DNA of 54,528 bases from Welwitschia mirabilis (lineage: Eukaryota; Gnetophyta; Gnetopsida; Welwitschiales): the NCBI GenBank assembly GCA_051453625.1, contig JBOZIK010000001.1:211401414-211455941 (forward strand). Direction: 5' to 3'. Below are positions 31,926-43,215 of this stretch, one piece after another; position 1 is the stretch's first letter; each line of letters begins with the position of its first letter. A program made the translations under genes and the position numbers. The notes under the pieces were generated by a model that saw nothing but the letters and a program-made list of their open reading frames with translations, was not told the DNA's origin and searched no databases.

Positions 31926-32382
31926 TCATATGTTCTTATCTTTTTTGATCTTTAACATTTATAAGGGCTAAAATCTCACATCTAAAAGCACTCAAATCAT
32001 TTGAATCTATGAATGTTGTAAGTACAATAATATGTTTTTCTAATGTTTTATTTGTACTTCATTAAACATTAAAGAGAAGGAAGGACTCTTTACCAAACAA
32101 TCTCTTTGTAACTTTTTCGGTTTTTTAAATTTTAAAAAGGAATTTAGTTCTTACCTACAGGAATTATAATTTGTATTCTTTGGCATATTTGAAATGTTTA
32201 TAATCATGAGATAATTAAGTACTTGTTCTTGTGTAATTTAATGAAGAAACCGCCTTATAACAATTAACTCTTATTGGACTCAAGAATAGAAATCTTATGC
32301 TCTAGATTAGCCTTTGCTTTCTTCTATTTTATTTATTTCCCCTTTAATTTTGCCAAGGCATGGTTGCTTAATTTTAAATTTA

Positions 32383-32397
32383 TAAGAATAACATTAT
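32383..32397 (+). repeat. Target-site duplication, LINE 3' side
   Basis: TAAGAATAACATTAT is repeated exactly at 40295-40309. On minus it follows directly after the A-rich tail (GAAAAGGAAAA) of the LINE. Confidence 0.85.
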
Positions 32398-32410
32398 TTT
32401 TCCTTTTCTT

Positions 32411-34640
32411 GAAAAGAAACCAAGCATTATATTAAAAGAGTATTAGTTACAAGGATGGGCGAAAGCGCCCTATGCCAGGTAGTAAAAGTAAACCCAGATA
32501 TAGCAAAAACTAGCCTATAAAATTCACACGAACATACTGGAAATGAGACATAAGATGTTAACAACAAAAATGGGGACGGAAACTCCCCAGCTCTTAAGAC
32601 TAAAATAGAGCGTAACACAGGTATGAACTATAAGAAAACATCTAATTAATTTTCCCTACAATTCGGGAAATAAGTGATTATGCTTGTGCTGGATCAACAA
32701 TTATTCCAATTCATCTGCTAGAAGCTCATATGCCTGATTTACCTCTTTAAATTACTCTGCCCTACCTGGTTCTTGTTGGGGTGAAGTCAAATGGCCTTCA
32801 TCCAAAAACTCAATTTAATAACATCCAATGAAGTCTATGGGAGATTCCAAGTGTCAAGTAAGGGCAACTCTTCATCCCATGGATTGTGGCCAATAGACTT
32901 CTCTTCTTATATGGTCCATGTCAATATCTTTATGAGTTTCTTGATTTCCTTCTTTTAAGGTGGAATATGAATGGAACTATGATTTTTTTCCCTTATCTTG
33001 TTTGGGGCTATCAGCNNNNNNNNNNNNNNNNNNNNNNNNNNNNNNNNNNNNNNNNNNNNNNNNNNNNNNNNNNNNNNNNNNNNNNNNNNNNNNNNNNNNN
33101 NNNNNNNNNNNNNNNNNNNNNNNNNNNNNNNNNNNNNNNNNNNNNNNNNNNNNNNNNNNNNNNNNNNNNNNNNNNNNNNNNNNNNNNNNNNNNNNNNNNN
33201 NNNNNNNNNNNNNNNNNNNNNNNNNNNNNNNNNNNNNNNNNNNNNNNNNNNNNNNNNNNNNNNNNNNNNNNNNNNNNNNNNNNNNNNNNNNNNNNNNNNN
33301 NNNNNNNNNNNNNNNNNNNNNNNNNNNNNNNNNNNNNNNNNNNNNNNNNNNNNNNNNNNNNNNNNNNNNNNNNNNNNNNNNNNNNNNNNNNNNNNNNNNN
33401 NNNNNNNNNNNNNNNNNNNNNNNNNNNNNNNNNNNNNNNNNNNNNNNNNNNNNNNNNNNNNNNNNNNNNNNNNNNNNNNNNNNNNNNNNNNNNNNNNNNN
33501 NNNNNNNNNNNNNNNNNNNNNNNNNNNNNNNNNNNNNNNNNNNNNNNNNNNNNNNNNNNNNNNNNNNNNNNNNNNNNNNNNNNNNNNNNNNNNNNNNNNN
33601 NNNNNNNNNNNNNNNNNNNNNNNNNNNNNNNNNNNNNNNNNNNNNNNNNNNNNNNNNNNNNNNNNNNNNNNNNNNNNNNNNNNNNNNNNNNNNNNNNNNN
33701 NNNNNNNNNNNNNNNNNNNNNNNNNNNNNNNNNNNNNNNNNNNNNNNNNNNNNNNNNNNNNNNNNNNNNNNNNNNNNNNNNNNNNNNNNNNNNNNNNNNN
33801 NNNNNNNNNNNNNNNNNNNNNNNNNNNNNNNNNNNNNNNNNNNNNNNNNNNNNNNNNNNNNNNNNNNNNNNNNNNNNNNNNNNNNNNNNNNNNNNNNNNN
33901 NNNCTTTCTCTAGTTGTGAATGCTCCTCTTCCTATAATTCAATAGGGGTTTCCTCCTAACCTGGTTCAGGCTGGGGTTGTTCCTCTTCCTGCATTAGGGA
34001 CAGAATCGCTTCCTCTGCAGAAGTCTCTTAGGGCAAGGGCAGAGTCACCCCTCTCTAAGTCTAGGGGCCTCCTCACTTGTTCTCCCATTCATGTTGAGAA
34101 TCTTTGTCATTCTTGTCCCTTTTCTCATTTTTTCCTCTGGGGTCTCATATGAAGTCCTCCACCGAGGGGAAGGGGAGGGGGCCTCCCTCACCTTCAGGTC
34201 TTTCACAACTCTCCACAAGGCCATAACAAGGCTTGAATGCCTAGTAATATCCTTTCATCGCAGCATTTGAATGAAGAAATAGGGCAAATTAACTTGATTC
34301 CGTAGGTCTGAGGTCTTGAGATAAGTAAAAAGCAATTCTAAAAGCTTCAAACAACACCTTGTGTAAATGAAGTATTTATCTGCCATCTCTACACCTAAAA
34401 CCCAGGGGGGCAAAATTGCCTTTTAGCTAATGTATCCATATGACAACTTAGGGATGCCTCCCAATAAAAAATGGGCAGCCTTCATTTGTCCTCTACTATT
34501 GAGAGGAATTCTCTCTCCTTACATGGGGATTTCCAGCAGGCAGGAAAGGGATTCTTTTGTAACTTTAATTAGGATACTTTTAAAAGTGACTCTATGCAAC
34601 ATCTATATTTTGCAGAATGGGTGATATTAGCCTTGAACTC
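32411..34640 (-). other. Long 3' region of the LINE
   Basis: About 2.2 kb (888 bases unknown) between the RT C-terminal part and the tail. Around 33904-34230 it is much richer in G+C than elsewhere. On minus it includes open pieces such as FYRLVFAISGFTFTTWHRAL (about 32530-32460) and acidic, Glu-rich pieces (EEEQPQPEPG, about 34000-33960). I do not recognise a domain. It may be C-terminal coding sequence plus 3' UTR. Confidence 0.5.
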
Positions 34641-37600
34641 CCCTTTCAATTTGTGCAAAACTGCTCCCTAGCCCAGGGCCTGCACCTTATCTCAGAGGAT
34701 CGGACATCCTTCGAGCAAGTTCAGATTTGGCAGTTTAAATGTTGCCATGACCTTCATAGCTACCTAAATTTGTGAATGGTACCATTTGATTCTCTTAGTA
34801 GTATTTATAGGGAATGAAAGAGGGCATTATTAAAAATCAAATCATTATGACTATGCCATATCTGCCATAGTGTCAGGTGTATCCCATCTGTCAAGCATGT
34901 CTCAGTTGCTTTTCTAATCTTGTAGTAACTTATCATTAATTAAATAAGAGCTTCATTTTCATTGATGAAATAAGTGCTATGCATCTTCTTGACTTCATTG
35001 ATAAATTAGACAATTAGTAGCAAATTGAATGCCATGTTTAAGTAATTAGTCTCTTGTCAATAGTTGATTGTGGTCCTTTAACCAACAAAAAATATTAATC
35101 TTGTTAAGGATCTGCCCCTCCAAAAACTTTTGTAGGCCTCAGTTTTATCATATTTCTTGAGGAGAATCATTTTGACTATGTCTTCATTAGAGATATTTAT
35201 CTTTATGAGGTTTCTTCTAGCATTAGAAAGATATTTCCTGAGGTAAGACTCACCTTCACTTGTTCTCCAGCTTGGATACTTATAATTGATTAGGTCACTC
35301 CATGGTTGTCCACCCTTAATTAGTCTTTTAATTATTTTGTGAGCTTTAGCAAGGAGACAATCTTCTAGCCTATGAATTCCCCAATCTCCTGCCTCCCTAG
35401 GGCAAGTAATAAGCTCTCACTTACAAATGTGAATGTGTCTTCTGTCCTTACCTCCCGACCGAATGAAGTACTCAACATTCTGTTGATTTTTTTTATTATA
35501 AATTTAAGGAGAGGGGGGTTGGGGGATAAGGGACAGGGGACANNNNNNNNNNNNNNNNNNNNNNNNNNNNNNNNNNNNNNNNNNNNNNNNNNNNNNNNNN
35601 NNNNNNNNNNNNNNNNNNNNNNNNNNNNNNNNNNNNNNNNNNNNNNNNNNNNNNNNNNNNNNNNNNNNNNNNNNNNNNNNNNNNNNNNNNNNNNNNNNNN
35701 NNNNNNNNNNNNNNNNNNNNNNNNNNNNNNNNNNNNNNNNNNNNNNNNNNNNNNNNNNNNNNNNNNNNNNNNNNNNNNNNNNNNNNNNNNNNNNNNNNNN
35801 NNNNNNNNNNNNNNNNNNNNNNNNNNNNNNNNNNNNNNNNNNNNNNNNNNNNNNNNNNNNNNNNNNNNNNNNNNNNNNNNNNNNNNNNNNNNNNNNNNNN
35901 NNNNNNNNNNNNNNNNNNNNNNNNNNNNNNNNNNNNNNNNNNNNNNNNNNNNNNNNNNNNNNNNNNNNNNNNNNNNNNNNNNNNNNNNNNNNNNNNNNNN
36001 NNNNNNNNNNNNNNNNNNNNNNNNNNNNNNNNNNNNNNNNNNNNNNNNNNNNNNNNNNNNNNNNNNNNNNNNNNNNNNNNNNNNNNNNNNNNNNNNNNNN
36101 NNNNNNNNNNNNNNNNNNNNNNNNNNNNNNNNNNNNNNNNNNNNNNNNNNNNNNNNNNNNNNNNNNNNNNNNNNNNNNNNNNNNNNNNNNNNNNNNNNNN
36201 NNNNNNNNNNNNNNNNNNNNNNNNNNNNNNNNNNNNNNNNNNNNNNNNNNNNNNNNNNNNNNNNNNNNNNNNNNNNNNNNNNNNNNNNNNNNNNNNNNNN
36301 NNNNNNNNNNNNNNNNNNNNNNNNNNNNNNNNNNNNNNNNNNNNNNNNNNNNNNNNNNNNNNNNNNNNNNNNNNNNNNNNNNNNNNNNNNNNNNNNNNNN
36401 NNNNNNNNNNNNNNNNNNNNNNNNNNNNNNNNNNNNNNNNATGATCTTGGCTTTGGAATAGATAAAGTTATTCTATCATGTAATGCATTTCCTCTAAATT
36501 GACTTCAAGATGAAGTTCCAGGTCAGTGACCTATGTTGGTTTTTGGAGGGAATTCCTAGGTAGATGTCCTGAAGATCTCCCATTTTGACATTTAAAGTTT
36601 TAGTAATTTTGCTTCTCCTAGTGATGCTTTTATTAATAGTGTGAATTCAAGACTTGTTCCAGTTAGACCAGGGTATAGTGACATCTGTAAAGAGATTCAT
36701 GAAATTATTGATAACTCTAGCCTATTGGCAGGAGGCTTGAGTCATAATAATTGTGTCATTTACATAGTGGTTGTTAATGAACATTTGACTTTCTATTTTG
36801 ATTCCTGTAACTCCATTGCTTTTAAAAATTCCCTGTAAAACATTCACAATGAATAAAAAGAGTTATAAGAATAATGGGTTTCCTTATCTTAATCCTCATC
36901 TTACTGAAAAATAGTTAAATCTATGACTGTTAACTTCTACTCTAAACTCAACAAAAGCTTACATGTCAAGCCATAAATTTATGATGTTAGAGTTAAATCT
37001 GATTTTCCTAAGGATACAGCCTAAAGCTCTCTAGCTCATAGAATCATAGGATTTTGCTATGTCTAATTTAGCAATAAGTAGAGGAAAATTATGCTTTTTA
37101 ATATAATGAATTATTTCATGAGTAAGGAAGATTTGATCCTAGATGTACCTAGATTATATAAAGCTAGCTTAGTTCTCGAAAATCACTTTGGGAGGTAAGG
37201 GGCCAATACAGTTTATCATTATTTTTGCAAAGATTCTATAAAGAATTTTGCAGATATCTAGAGCTTTGTAGTCTTCTGGTTTACTAGCATCTTATTTTTT
37301 TTTTTGGGATGAGAATAAATCGGCTTTTATTCATTTTCATAGGAATGAATTTGTTATTAAAGATATCTTGCATTACATCATGAAGGTTGTCTCCTATAAT
37401 AAAGAAGTAGGTCTTGAATAGCTCTATTAGCTACCCATCTAGCCCTGGAGCTCTACTGCTCTTCATGAACTTCANNNNNNNNNNNNNNNNNNNNNNNNNN
37501 NNNNNNNNNNNNNNNNNNNNNNNNNNNNNNNNNNNNNNNNNNNNNNNNNNNNNNNNNNNNNNNNNNNNNNNNNNATGAATTTGTTGTTAAAGATATCTTG

Positions 37601-37850
37601 CATTACATCATGAAGGTTATCTCCTATAATAAAGAAGTAGGTCTTGAATAGATCTACTGGCCACCCATCTGGCCCTGGAGCTCTACTGCTCTTCATGGAC
37701 TTCAAGGATGTCTGGACTTCCTTTCTAACTAGTGGTTTAATTAAGTGAATGTTATCCTCATTAGAAATTTTCTTGTCTTTTGGGATAAGGTTGGGGACAA
37801 TATCTTCCCACTCCCACATGTTCTTGAGATGGGTTTGTATTTCCTTAGTA
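34641..37850 (-). pseudogene. LINE ORF2 reverse transcriptase region
   Basis: On minus: LIKPLVRKEVQTSLKSMKSS followed by APGPDGWP (about 37700-37660), then KPEDYKALDICKILYRIFAK (about 37275), IQDQIFLTHEIIHYIKK, LLIAKLDIAKSYDS (about 37050; the first catalytic Asp), a changed YVNDTIIM in place of the Y-x-D-D box (about 36770), and DIYLGIPSKNQ (about 36560). After an 898-N gap, WSDLINYKYPSW is readable at about 35300. One of the two catalytic Asp of the Y-x-D-D box is Asn, and many stops occur, so the enzyme is dead. A 100-N gap at 37475 interrupts it with duplicated flanks. Confidence 0.92.
37315..37704 (-). repeat. Duplicated flanks around the 100-N gap in the LINE RT
   Basis: The 130 bp before the gap (about 37342-37474) recur after it (37575-37704) with about nine mismatches. 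The second copy keeps APGPDGWPVD, whereas the first reads as a more decayed version. The divergence argues for two haplotypes or two LINE copies joined at the gap, rather than one contig end read twice. Confidence 0.85.
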
Positions 37851-38189
37851 ATATCCTTTTTGTTTTCAATTACTTATTTCCTAATTATTAGACTCCTAAT
37901 TCTGTTATTTATCTTATGCTAGTTAGTCTATTGGAAGAAAATTTCGGTATGCCTATCCTCTTTTTTAGGCCACTTAGTCCTGGATGTTTCCCTCTAATGG
38001 TGCTATTCATCCATATTTATTTCCTAAAGTTTCATAAGGCATCTATACTCCTTGTTGTGAAGGCTATCCTGATCTCCTCCACTTTCTTGATCTGTTTGAG
38101 TCTCCTATAATTCTTTCTCTAGTTTCTTTTTTGACTTGAATCTTTTGCTATTCTTTCTTCAATACTTGATGTGTACCTTNNNNNNNNNN

Positions 38190-39000
38190 NNNNNNNNNNN
38201 NNNNNNNNNNNNNGGAAGGGTACCATCATATTCATTCTAGATCTTCTTAACTATTCTACTGGCCGCTTCCCTCAACATCTAGTATCGATCCATTTGAAAG
38301 GGGAATCTGGGGGGCTTTGTCACCCCTATTCTAAATTTAATTAGCAGATGATCGGAGGCTACTCTATTCAAACCCCATACTTCAATTGATAGCTTGGCTA
38401 TATCCTTCCCAGTTAAAATTTAATCAATTCTAAATATAACTTAGTTTGCTCACATTCTCCTATTAGATCAAGAGTATTTGCATGCTATGAGTGGAATATC
38501 TGAAAGAGCATTTTGTTCCATAAAATCTCTAAGGATTGTTACCCCTCTGATGTTTTAGCTTTCGCCCCCTGTTTTCTTCTGTCTATGAAGGCATTGATTA
38601 AAATCCTTCACATCTATCCATTTGGCTTTGTGCACTACTAAACTCTATAAGTTATTTAGCATAAAGGCTCTATCTAAATTATTATGAGAGCTATACATGT
38701 TTTTGATAGTCCATCCTTTTTCCTTAAGATAGTTCATTAAGTGATTTTTGTTGTTATGGATTTAGTCTACCTCCTTTTTCCTGAGGGTCATTATTCCTCT
38801 TGAATTTCCTTGAGCTACAGAGGTGAACATGTTTTACTGCTACCAGAACTGGTCTAAGTTCATGCTATCACATATCTTTGTCTCCTATAAACAAACTAAG
38901 TTGATGTTAAATTTAGTAATTAAGTCTTTTAGGGTCTTATTCTTATAGGAAGACCCTAACTCCCTACCATTCCAAGAGAGGACTCCATCAGGTTTGTTTT
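38190..39000 (-). pseudogene. LINE ORF2 AP-endonuclease domain
   Basis: On minus: LSWNGRELGSSYKNKTLKDL (about 38975), INLVCL-stop-ETKI (the catalytic Glu region, ..QETK..), GNSRGIMTLRKK, HKAKWIDVKDFNQ, and IEVWGLNRVASDHLLIKFR (about 38395-38335), which carries the C-terminal S-D-H active-site motif. This nuclease nicks target DNA. Several stops are present. Confidence 0.9.
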
Positions 39001-39379
39001 TATCCCTTTTTAGGTGTCCCTTGACCTTTTTTCAATGTGTCTTCAATGGTTGCTTGGGAGCTATTTGCCCCATTTTTCATAGTTTCCCTATCTCAAAGAA
39101 TTCTATTGCTGGGCCTTCCCTTCATATGGGTTTTAACATTATTTAGCTAATTTATATTAACTTGATTCTAAGAATGAAGAGTGTCTTTATCCTCTTCCTC
39201 TATTAGGTGTTGAAAGGAATTATATTCTTAGTATTTTTTCTTCTTTTTTTAGGGTAAACCATTGTGTTCTTGACTATTTTCTCTTTCTTCTATTTATGCC
39301 ATCATTTATTCTAATTGTGTCCTGTCTTTCCATAGAAAAAGCACACTTATTTCTACTTGTCCTTGATCTCTATTTGTCG

Positions 39380-40072
39380 TTTTCTGCATTTGTACCTTTA
39401 TGACCTTTTCTCCCATAGTGTGTACATCTCTTGTCTTTCCTTACACATCTTCCTAAAGCATGTCCAGTCTTCCTCATCTTACACATTATCAGGGGGTTCT
39501 CACAAGTGACTTCTCCATTTGGATCTGAATTTTACAGATTGAATCTCCTTTGTCTCTTCAATGCTAATCCATATGCAAAATCTTGCCAGAACTAATTTAG
39601 TTTGTTTAATGTTAATTCTTTCTAGTTTTATGTGCTGTTCAAATTGAGATGCGATTTTCCTCAGAAGATCTTCACCCCAAAATTCTAGGGGAACCTTGTA
39701 TATGCAAATTCATATAGGCAGCTTAATGAATAGATGTGGGTCTGATTGCACCCCCGACATCCATTTGGCTAAAGCTAATCCTCTTGCTCCAAAGAATCAT
39801 GGTTCTCTAGCAATAGCTTTATCTTGATCCCACTTATTGTTAAGCTAAAACAGTATCAGACCTTCTGACATGGCTATGACATTAACTTTACTAACCATTG
39901 TCCATTTGGTGGTTACCCATTCTCTAATGAGATCGAGTCTAGGCCTTGGGCCAGATGAGACAAACTTCCTAATCAGGATGTATTGAAGTTTATTCTCTAT
40001 CTCAGAGCATGCATCCTCATTTATGTCTAAAACTAGGTTTTTCCCCTCCTTGAAGAACTAAGTCTTCTTCAT
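39380..40072 (-). pseudogene. LINE ORF1-like protein (DUF4283 region plus zinc knuckle)
   Basis: Begins at an ATG (40072) reading MKKT, stop, then IENKLQYILIRKFVSSGPRP, WVTTKWTMVSKVNVIAMSEG, and WFFGARGLALAKWMSG (about 39795-39750), the fold typical of the plant LINE/gag DUF4283 domain. Downstream, HALGRCVRKDKRCTHYGRKG (about 39460-39400) keeps part of a C-C-H-C zinc knuckle. It would be the RNA-binding protein of the element. Multiple stops. Confidence 0.8.
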
Positions 40073-40294
40073 TTCGAGGGTAAGAGCTTTATTTTAAACC
40101 CTTCTACAAAATAACTTTGACAAAAGAATAAAACCACAACTAACCTACTAAACTGACTATATGCTAGCCAAAATCACTTCCTGTGCACTGTAGCTCTTTA
40201 GAACTGAAACCATCCCCCACCATCCTAGTGCTTCCAGAACGCTATCTTCCTCTTATGCTCCTCCGTCACGAAGCTTAAGGGCTAGTTATCATTC

Positions 40295-40309
40295 TAAGAA
40301 TAACATTAT
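40295..40309 (+). repeat. Target-site duplication, LINE 5' side
   Basis: Exact copy of 32383-32397 (TAAGAATAACATTAT) directly outside the LINE 5' end. The longer string shared by chance would be very unlikely. Confidence 0.85.
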
Positions 40310-42936
40310 ATTATATTGTCAAACAACCATTTGTAATTCACCATGGAACCAATACCTTCTAATCCTTATAAAACCTATGTTTCATCACTATTTTTTCTTT
40401 ATAGTTTATACATTTTGGCATGGAAATTCATTCTACTGCTATATTTTATAGTATAAAATTGGTTTCTTATTGGGGTTTGACATACATCCACATTGTTTTT
40501 AATGTCCTTTCTAATTTATAAACTTTCATGTAAATTAAAATTCCTTGATTAAGAAGTTAAAGAATCCCGATACTAAACCACTTAAAAAATCCTTAATATA
40601 AAATTTGCATCTTTGTCTTCAGATAATTATGTTATTAACCCACAAATATATGTACTCGATTTCATTTATTATTCAATATGATGCATTTATTAATGAGATA
40701 AATTTTTTGTAAAACAATTTTAATATAATTAAAATAAGCTGGTAGAATTATCTAGTTAGCTAACCATATAACTATTTAGTTAATCAAACTATTTTATTTT
40801 TATTGTAAAATTAAAACAGTTTTAGCTTCATTTTTTCCATTTTTGTTTACTTGCATTTAAGTCAGCTTGCATACTATGGCATTGTAATGCCTTATGATCT
40901 AAAAATAAAATTAGCTTTTTATAAAACAAATAGTTTCTCCATCATTTCAATTCTTAAATAATTGCATACAATTCTTACTTATAAATTAAATCTTTCATTA
41001 AGCTTTTATTTTGCTTCTCATTTAAAAAAATGCTACTAGTTTTTCTTCTTTAGCTAATACTCCTTTACCTTCTTAATGCTTCAATAATTGCATATAGTTC
41101 TCTCTCATGAATGAAATGTTTCACCTTAGATCTATTTAACTTATTAATAAAAAATGAAAATCTCTAGAAGTATCTACTTATATTAGTATGTTTATTGATC
41201 TCCTACTCTTCATTAAAAAATTATAGAAGGAAGTAATTATTAATTTATTTGTAATATTATATTCCATGTTTTTTAAACTTCTAATTACTTAAATATTAGA
41301 TATGTTAATCTTTTAATTATATGAAACTTTTTAATATTGAATTTTTAATAGGGAAATGCTTATTTAATTAGAGTCTTTATAGAANNNNNNNNNNNNNNNN
41401 NNNNNNNNNNNNNNNNNNNNNNNNNNNNNNNNNNNNNNNNNNNNNNNNNNNNNNNNNNNNNNNNNNNNNNNNNNNNNNNNNNNNTAATCCCTTAATTATA
41501 TGATACATTTTTATATTAAATTTTTAACATGAAACACTTCTTTAATTAGAGACTTTATAGAAATGAATTTTTAGTTTTATAACCAATAATCTCTTACACT
41601 TTTGCTTATGTTAAAGATGTACATTATGCTTAACTTTGAATTGTTGATGCTCATATTATTGTTTTAAGTAATTAATCTTACTTTTTGATAATTTTTCATA
41701 GTTTTGATATTTTTCATAATTATTTTATAAAATTACTATTTTTTATGGAAAAAGATTAATTAACCAAAGTTATTCAAATGTTAGAATCAAATGCTTTCAT
41801 TTATGTAAAGGCATCCAATTTACATAGTAAAATTATTAGATTTAAAATTTTATAACAAACAATAAAATAATGATAAACTATTTACATAAATGGCATATGA
41901 ACTCTTTATATTACTCATTTATTTATATGTCTCATCCAAGTTAAAAAAGTAAAATTACTTGGTAAAAGTAAATGATTAATGCAGTTGGTAAAAGCAGTAG
42001 ATGAAAAATTGAGTGTACCACATTCTATTATGACATTTTTCTTTTTTGTATTTTATGTTGATAGATTTGATGAATCATGTAATTAAAATAACTATATGCA
42101 ATCTTGTCTATAAAAAAAGAAGGATAGAAGAGTAGATTTTACTCTACCATGACTTTTATCCTTCTTGGTATTTGTAAAAGTACTTGGTTTATATGATACT
42201 CATTTTCTTATTCATTGAAATTGGAAAAATTCATCTTACTATGATGCATGAAAATTTTGAAATTGCTACAAAAAATGATTTATTATTTTAATTCATATTA
42301 TACATTATTCAATACATGTTTTGGATTTATCGAATGGGCCTTATATAAGGGTAAGGAGTACTTTTTGGTTCTCTGGTGGGTGTTTTCTTTGCCCTAGAAT
42401 GCATCGGGCTATATGCATGCATTGGTAAGTTGGTGCAGGCATTTATAGAGGATGGATTTTCATAATGATAAGATGTCATCCCTTATGTGACAACAATCAT
42501 ATAAGCCTAAAATAGAACCTCATGCTTACTGAGTGATTGCCCTTCTTTGACCCTTCCTGCTTAACTAGAGTGGGTAGCTTATGCATTCTACTTATCAAAT
42601 CAAGATGTATGATTGGTTTGTGACCTCTGGATGCCATGGTTATGATCCTATGATAGAATAAGAAGAAACTAACATGAGGAAATGATGTATATAATTAATC
42701 TTACTAATTAAAGTAAGAAAATTGCTCACCTTAGGTTGGTGTATGAGTTATAAATATGATACATTAATGTCAGATACCACTAAATCTCAACCAATTTGTC
42801 ATTGATCAATATTATTTCATTTAATGTGATCATCTTATTCAATTCAATAAGATCAATCTTATCCAATTTAATATGATCATATTACCTTATAAGCAAAATG
42901 ATATGTATGTTTTGTAACCAATTAAATCAAGAATGT
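40310..42936. other. AT-rich intergenic DNA
   Basis: No coding region. A 100-N gap (41385-41484) has related flanks: about 41305-41384 resembles 41485-41560 (TTAATTATATGA.AC.TTTTTA, then TTTAATTAGAG.CTTTATAGAA) at lower identity than the other duplicated gap edges. Confidence 0.5.
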
Positions 42937-43215
42937 TTGGTTTATCATTTACCTATAAATAAAGACCTTAATGCTCTTGAAGACCAATTTTTTTTTAATA
43001 CAAGTGTAGGCTATCAAATTTCATTTTGATTCTTTCGTCTTCCTTTCTTCATTTCTCGTCCTCTTACTTTTGAGTGTAGAGCTTGGAGTCTAGAACTTAG
43101 AGCTTATATCTTGGAGCTTAAAGATTAGAGCTAATAATATTGGAGCTTAAAACCTCATAAAATCCTCATCAATATCCATCAAGTATTAATCGTCAATTAA
43201 TACTTTTCCAAGTAG
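42937..43215 (+). promoter_or_regulatory. LTR-like promoter region with GAGCTTA repeats
   Basis: CCTATAAATAAAGACC at about 42951 looks like a strong TATA box and start region. A T-run, a pyrimidine-rich stretch and then a degenerate array of (A/G)GAGCTTA-like words (about 43078-43153) follow. This resembles the R-U5 part of a plant LTR. No primer site or partner LTR was found, so it could be a solo LTR or a chance promoter-like sequence. Confidence 0.3.

Larger units (their letters stand above)
32398..40294 (-). mobile_element. Non-LTR retrotransposon (LINE, L1-like), full length but inactive
   Basis: 7.9 kb including gaps, bounded by a perfect 15-bp target-site duplication. On minus the order is a GC-richer 5' UTR (40294-40073), an ORF1-like region with a zinc knuckle, an AP-endonuclease domain, a reverse transcriptase, a long 3' region and a short A-rich tail at 32398-32410. 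This is the layout of plant L1-type LINEs, which insert by target-primed reverse transcription. All ORFs carry several stops. Three long gaps (33016-33903, 35543-36440, 37475-37574) and one short one (38180-38213) lie inside. The complete 5' end is notable because most genomic LINE copies are 5'-truncated. Confidence 0.92.

Noticed and set aside
32886-33959. Frames of 315-357 codons across the 888-N gap
   Set aside because: Almost entirely N, and the flanks belong to the LINE 3' region on minus.
36641-36838. 65-codon plus-strand frame
   Set aside because: Shadow of the LINE reverse transcriptase, which reads on the minus strand.
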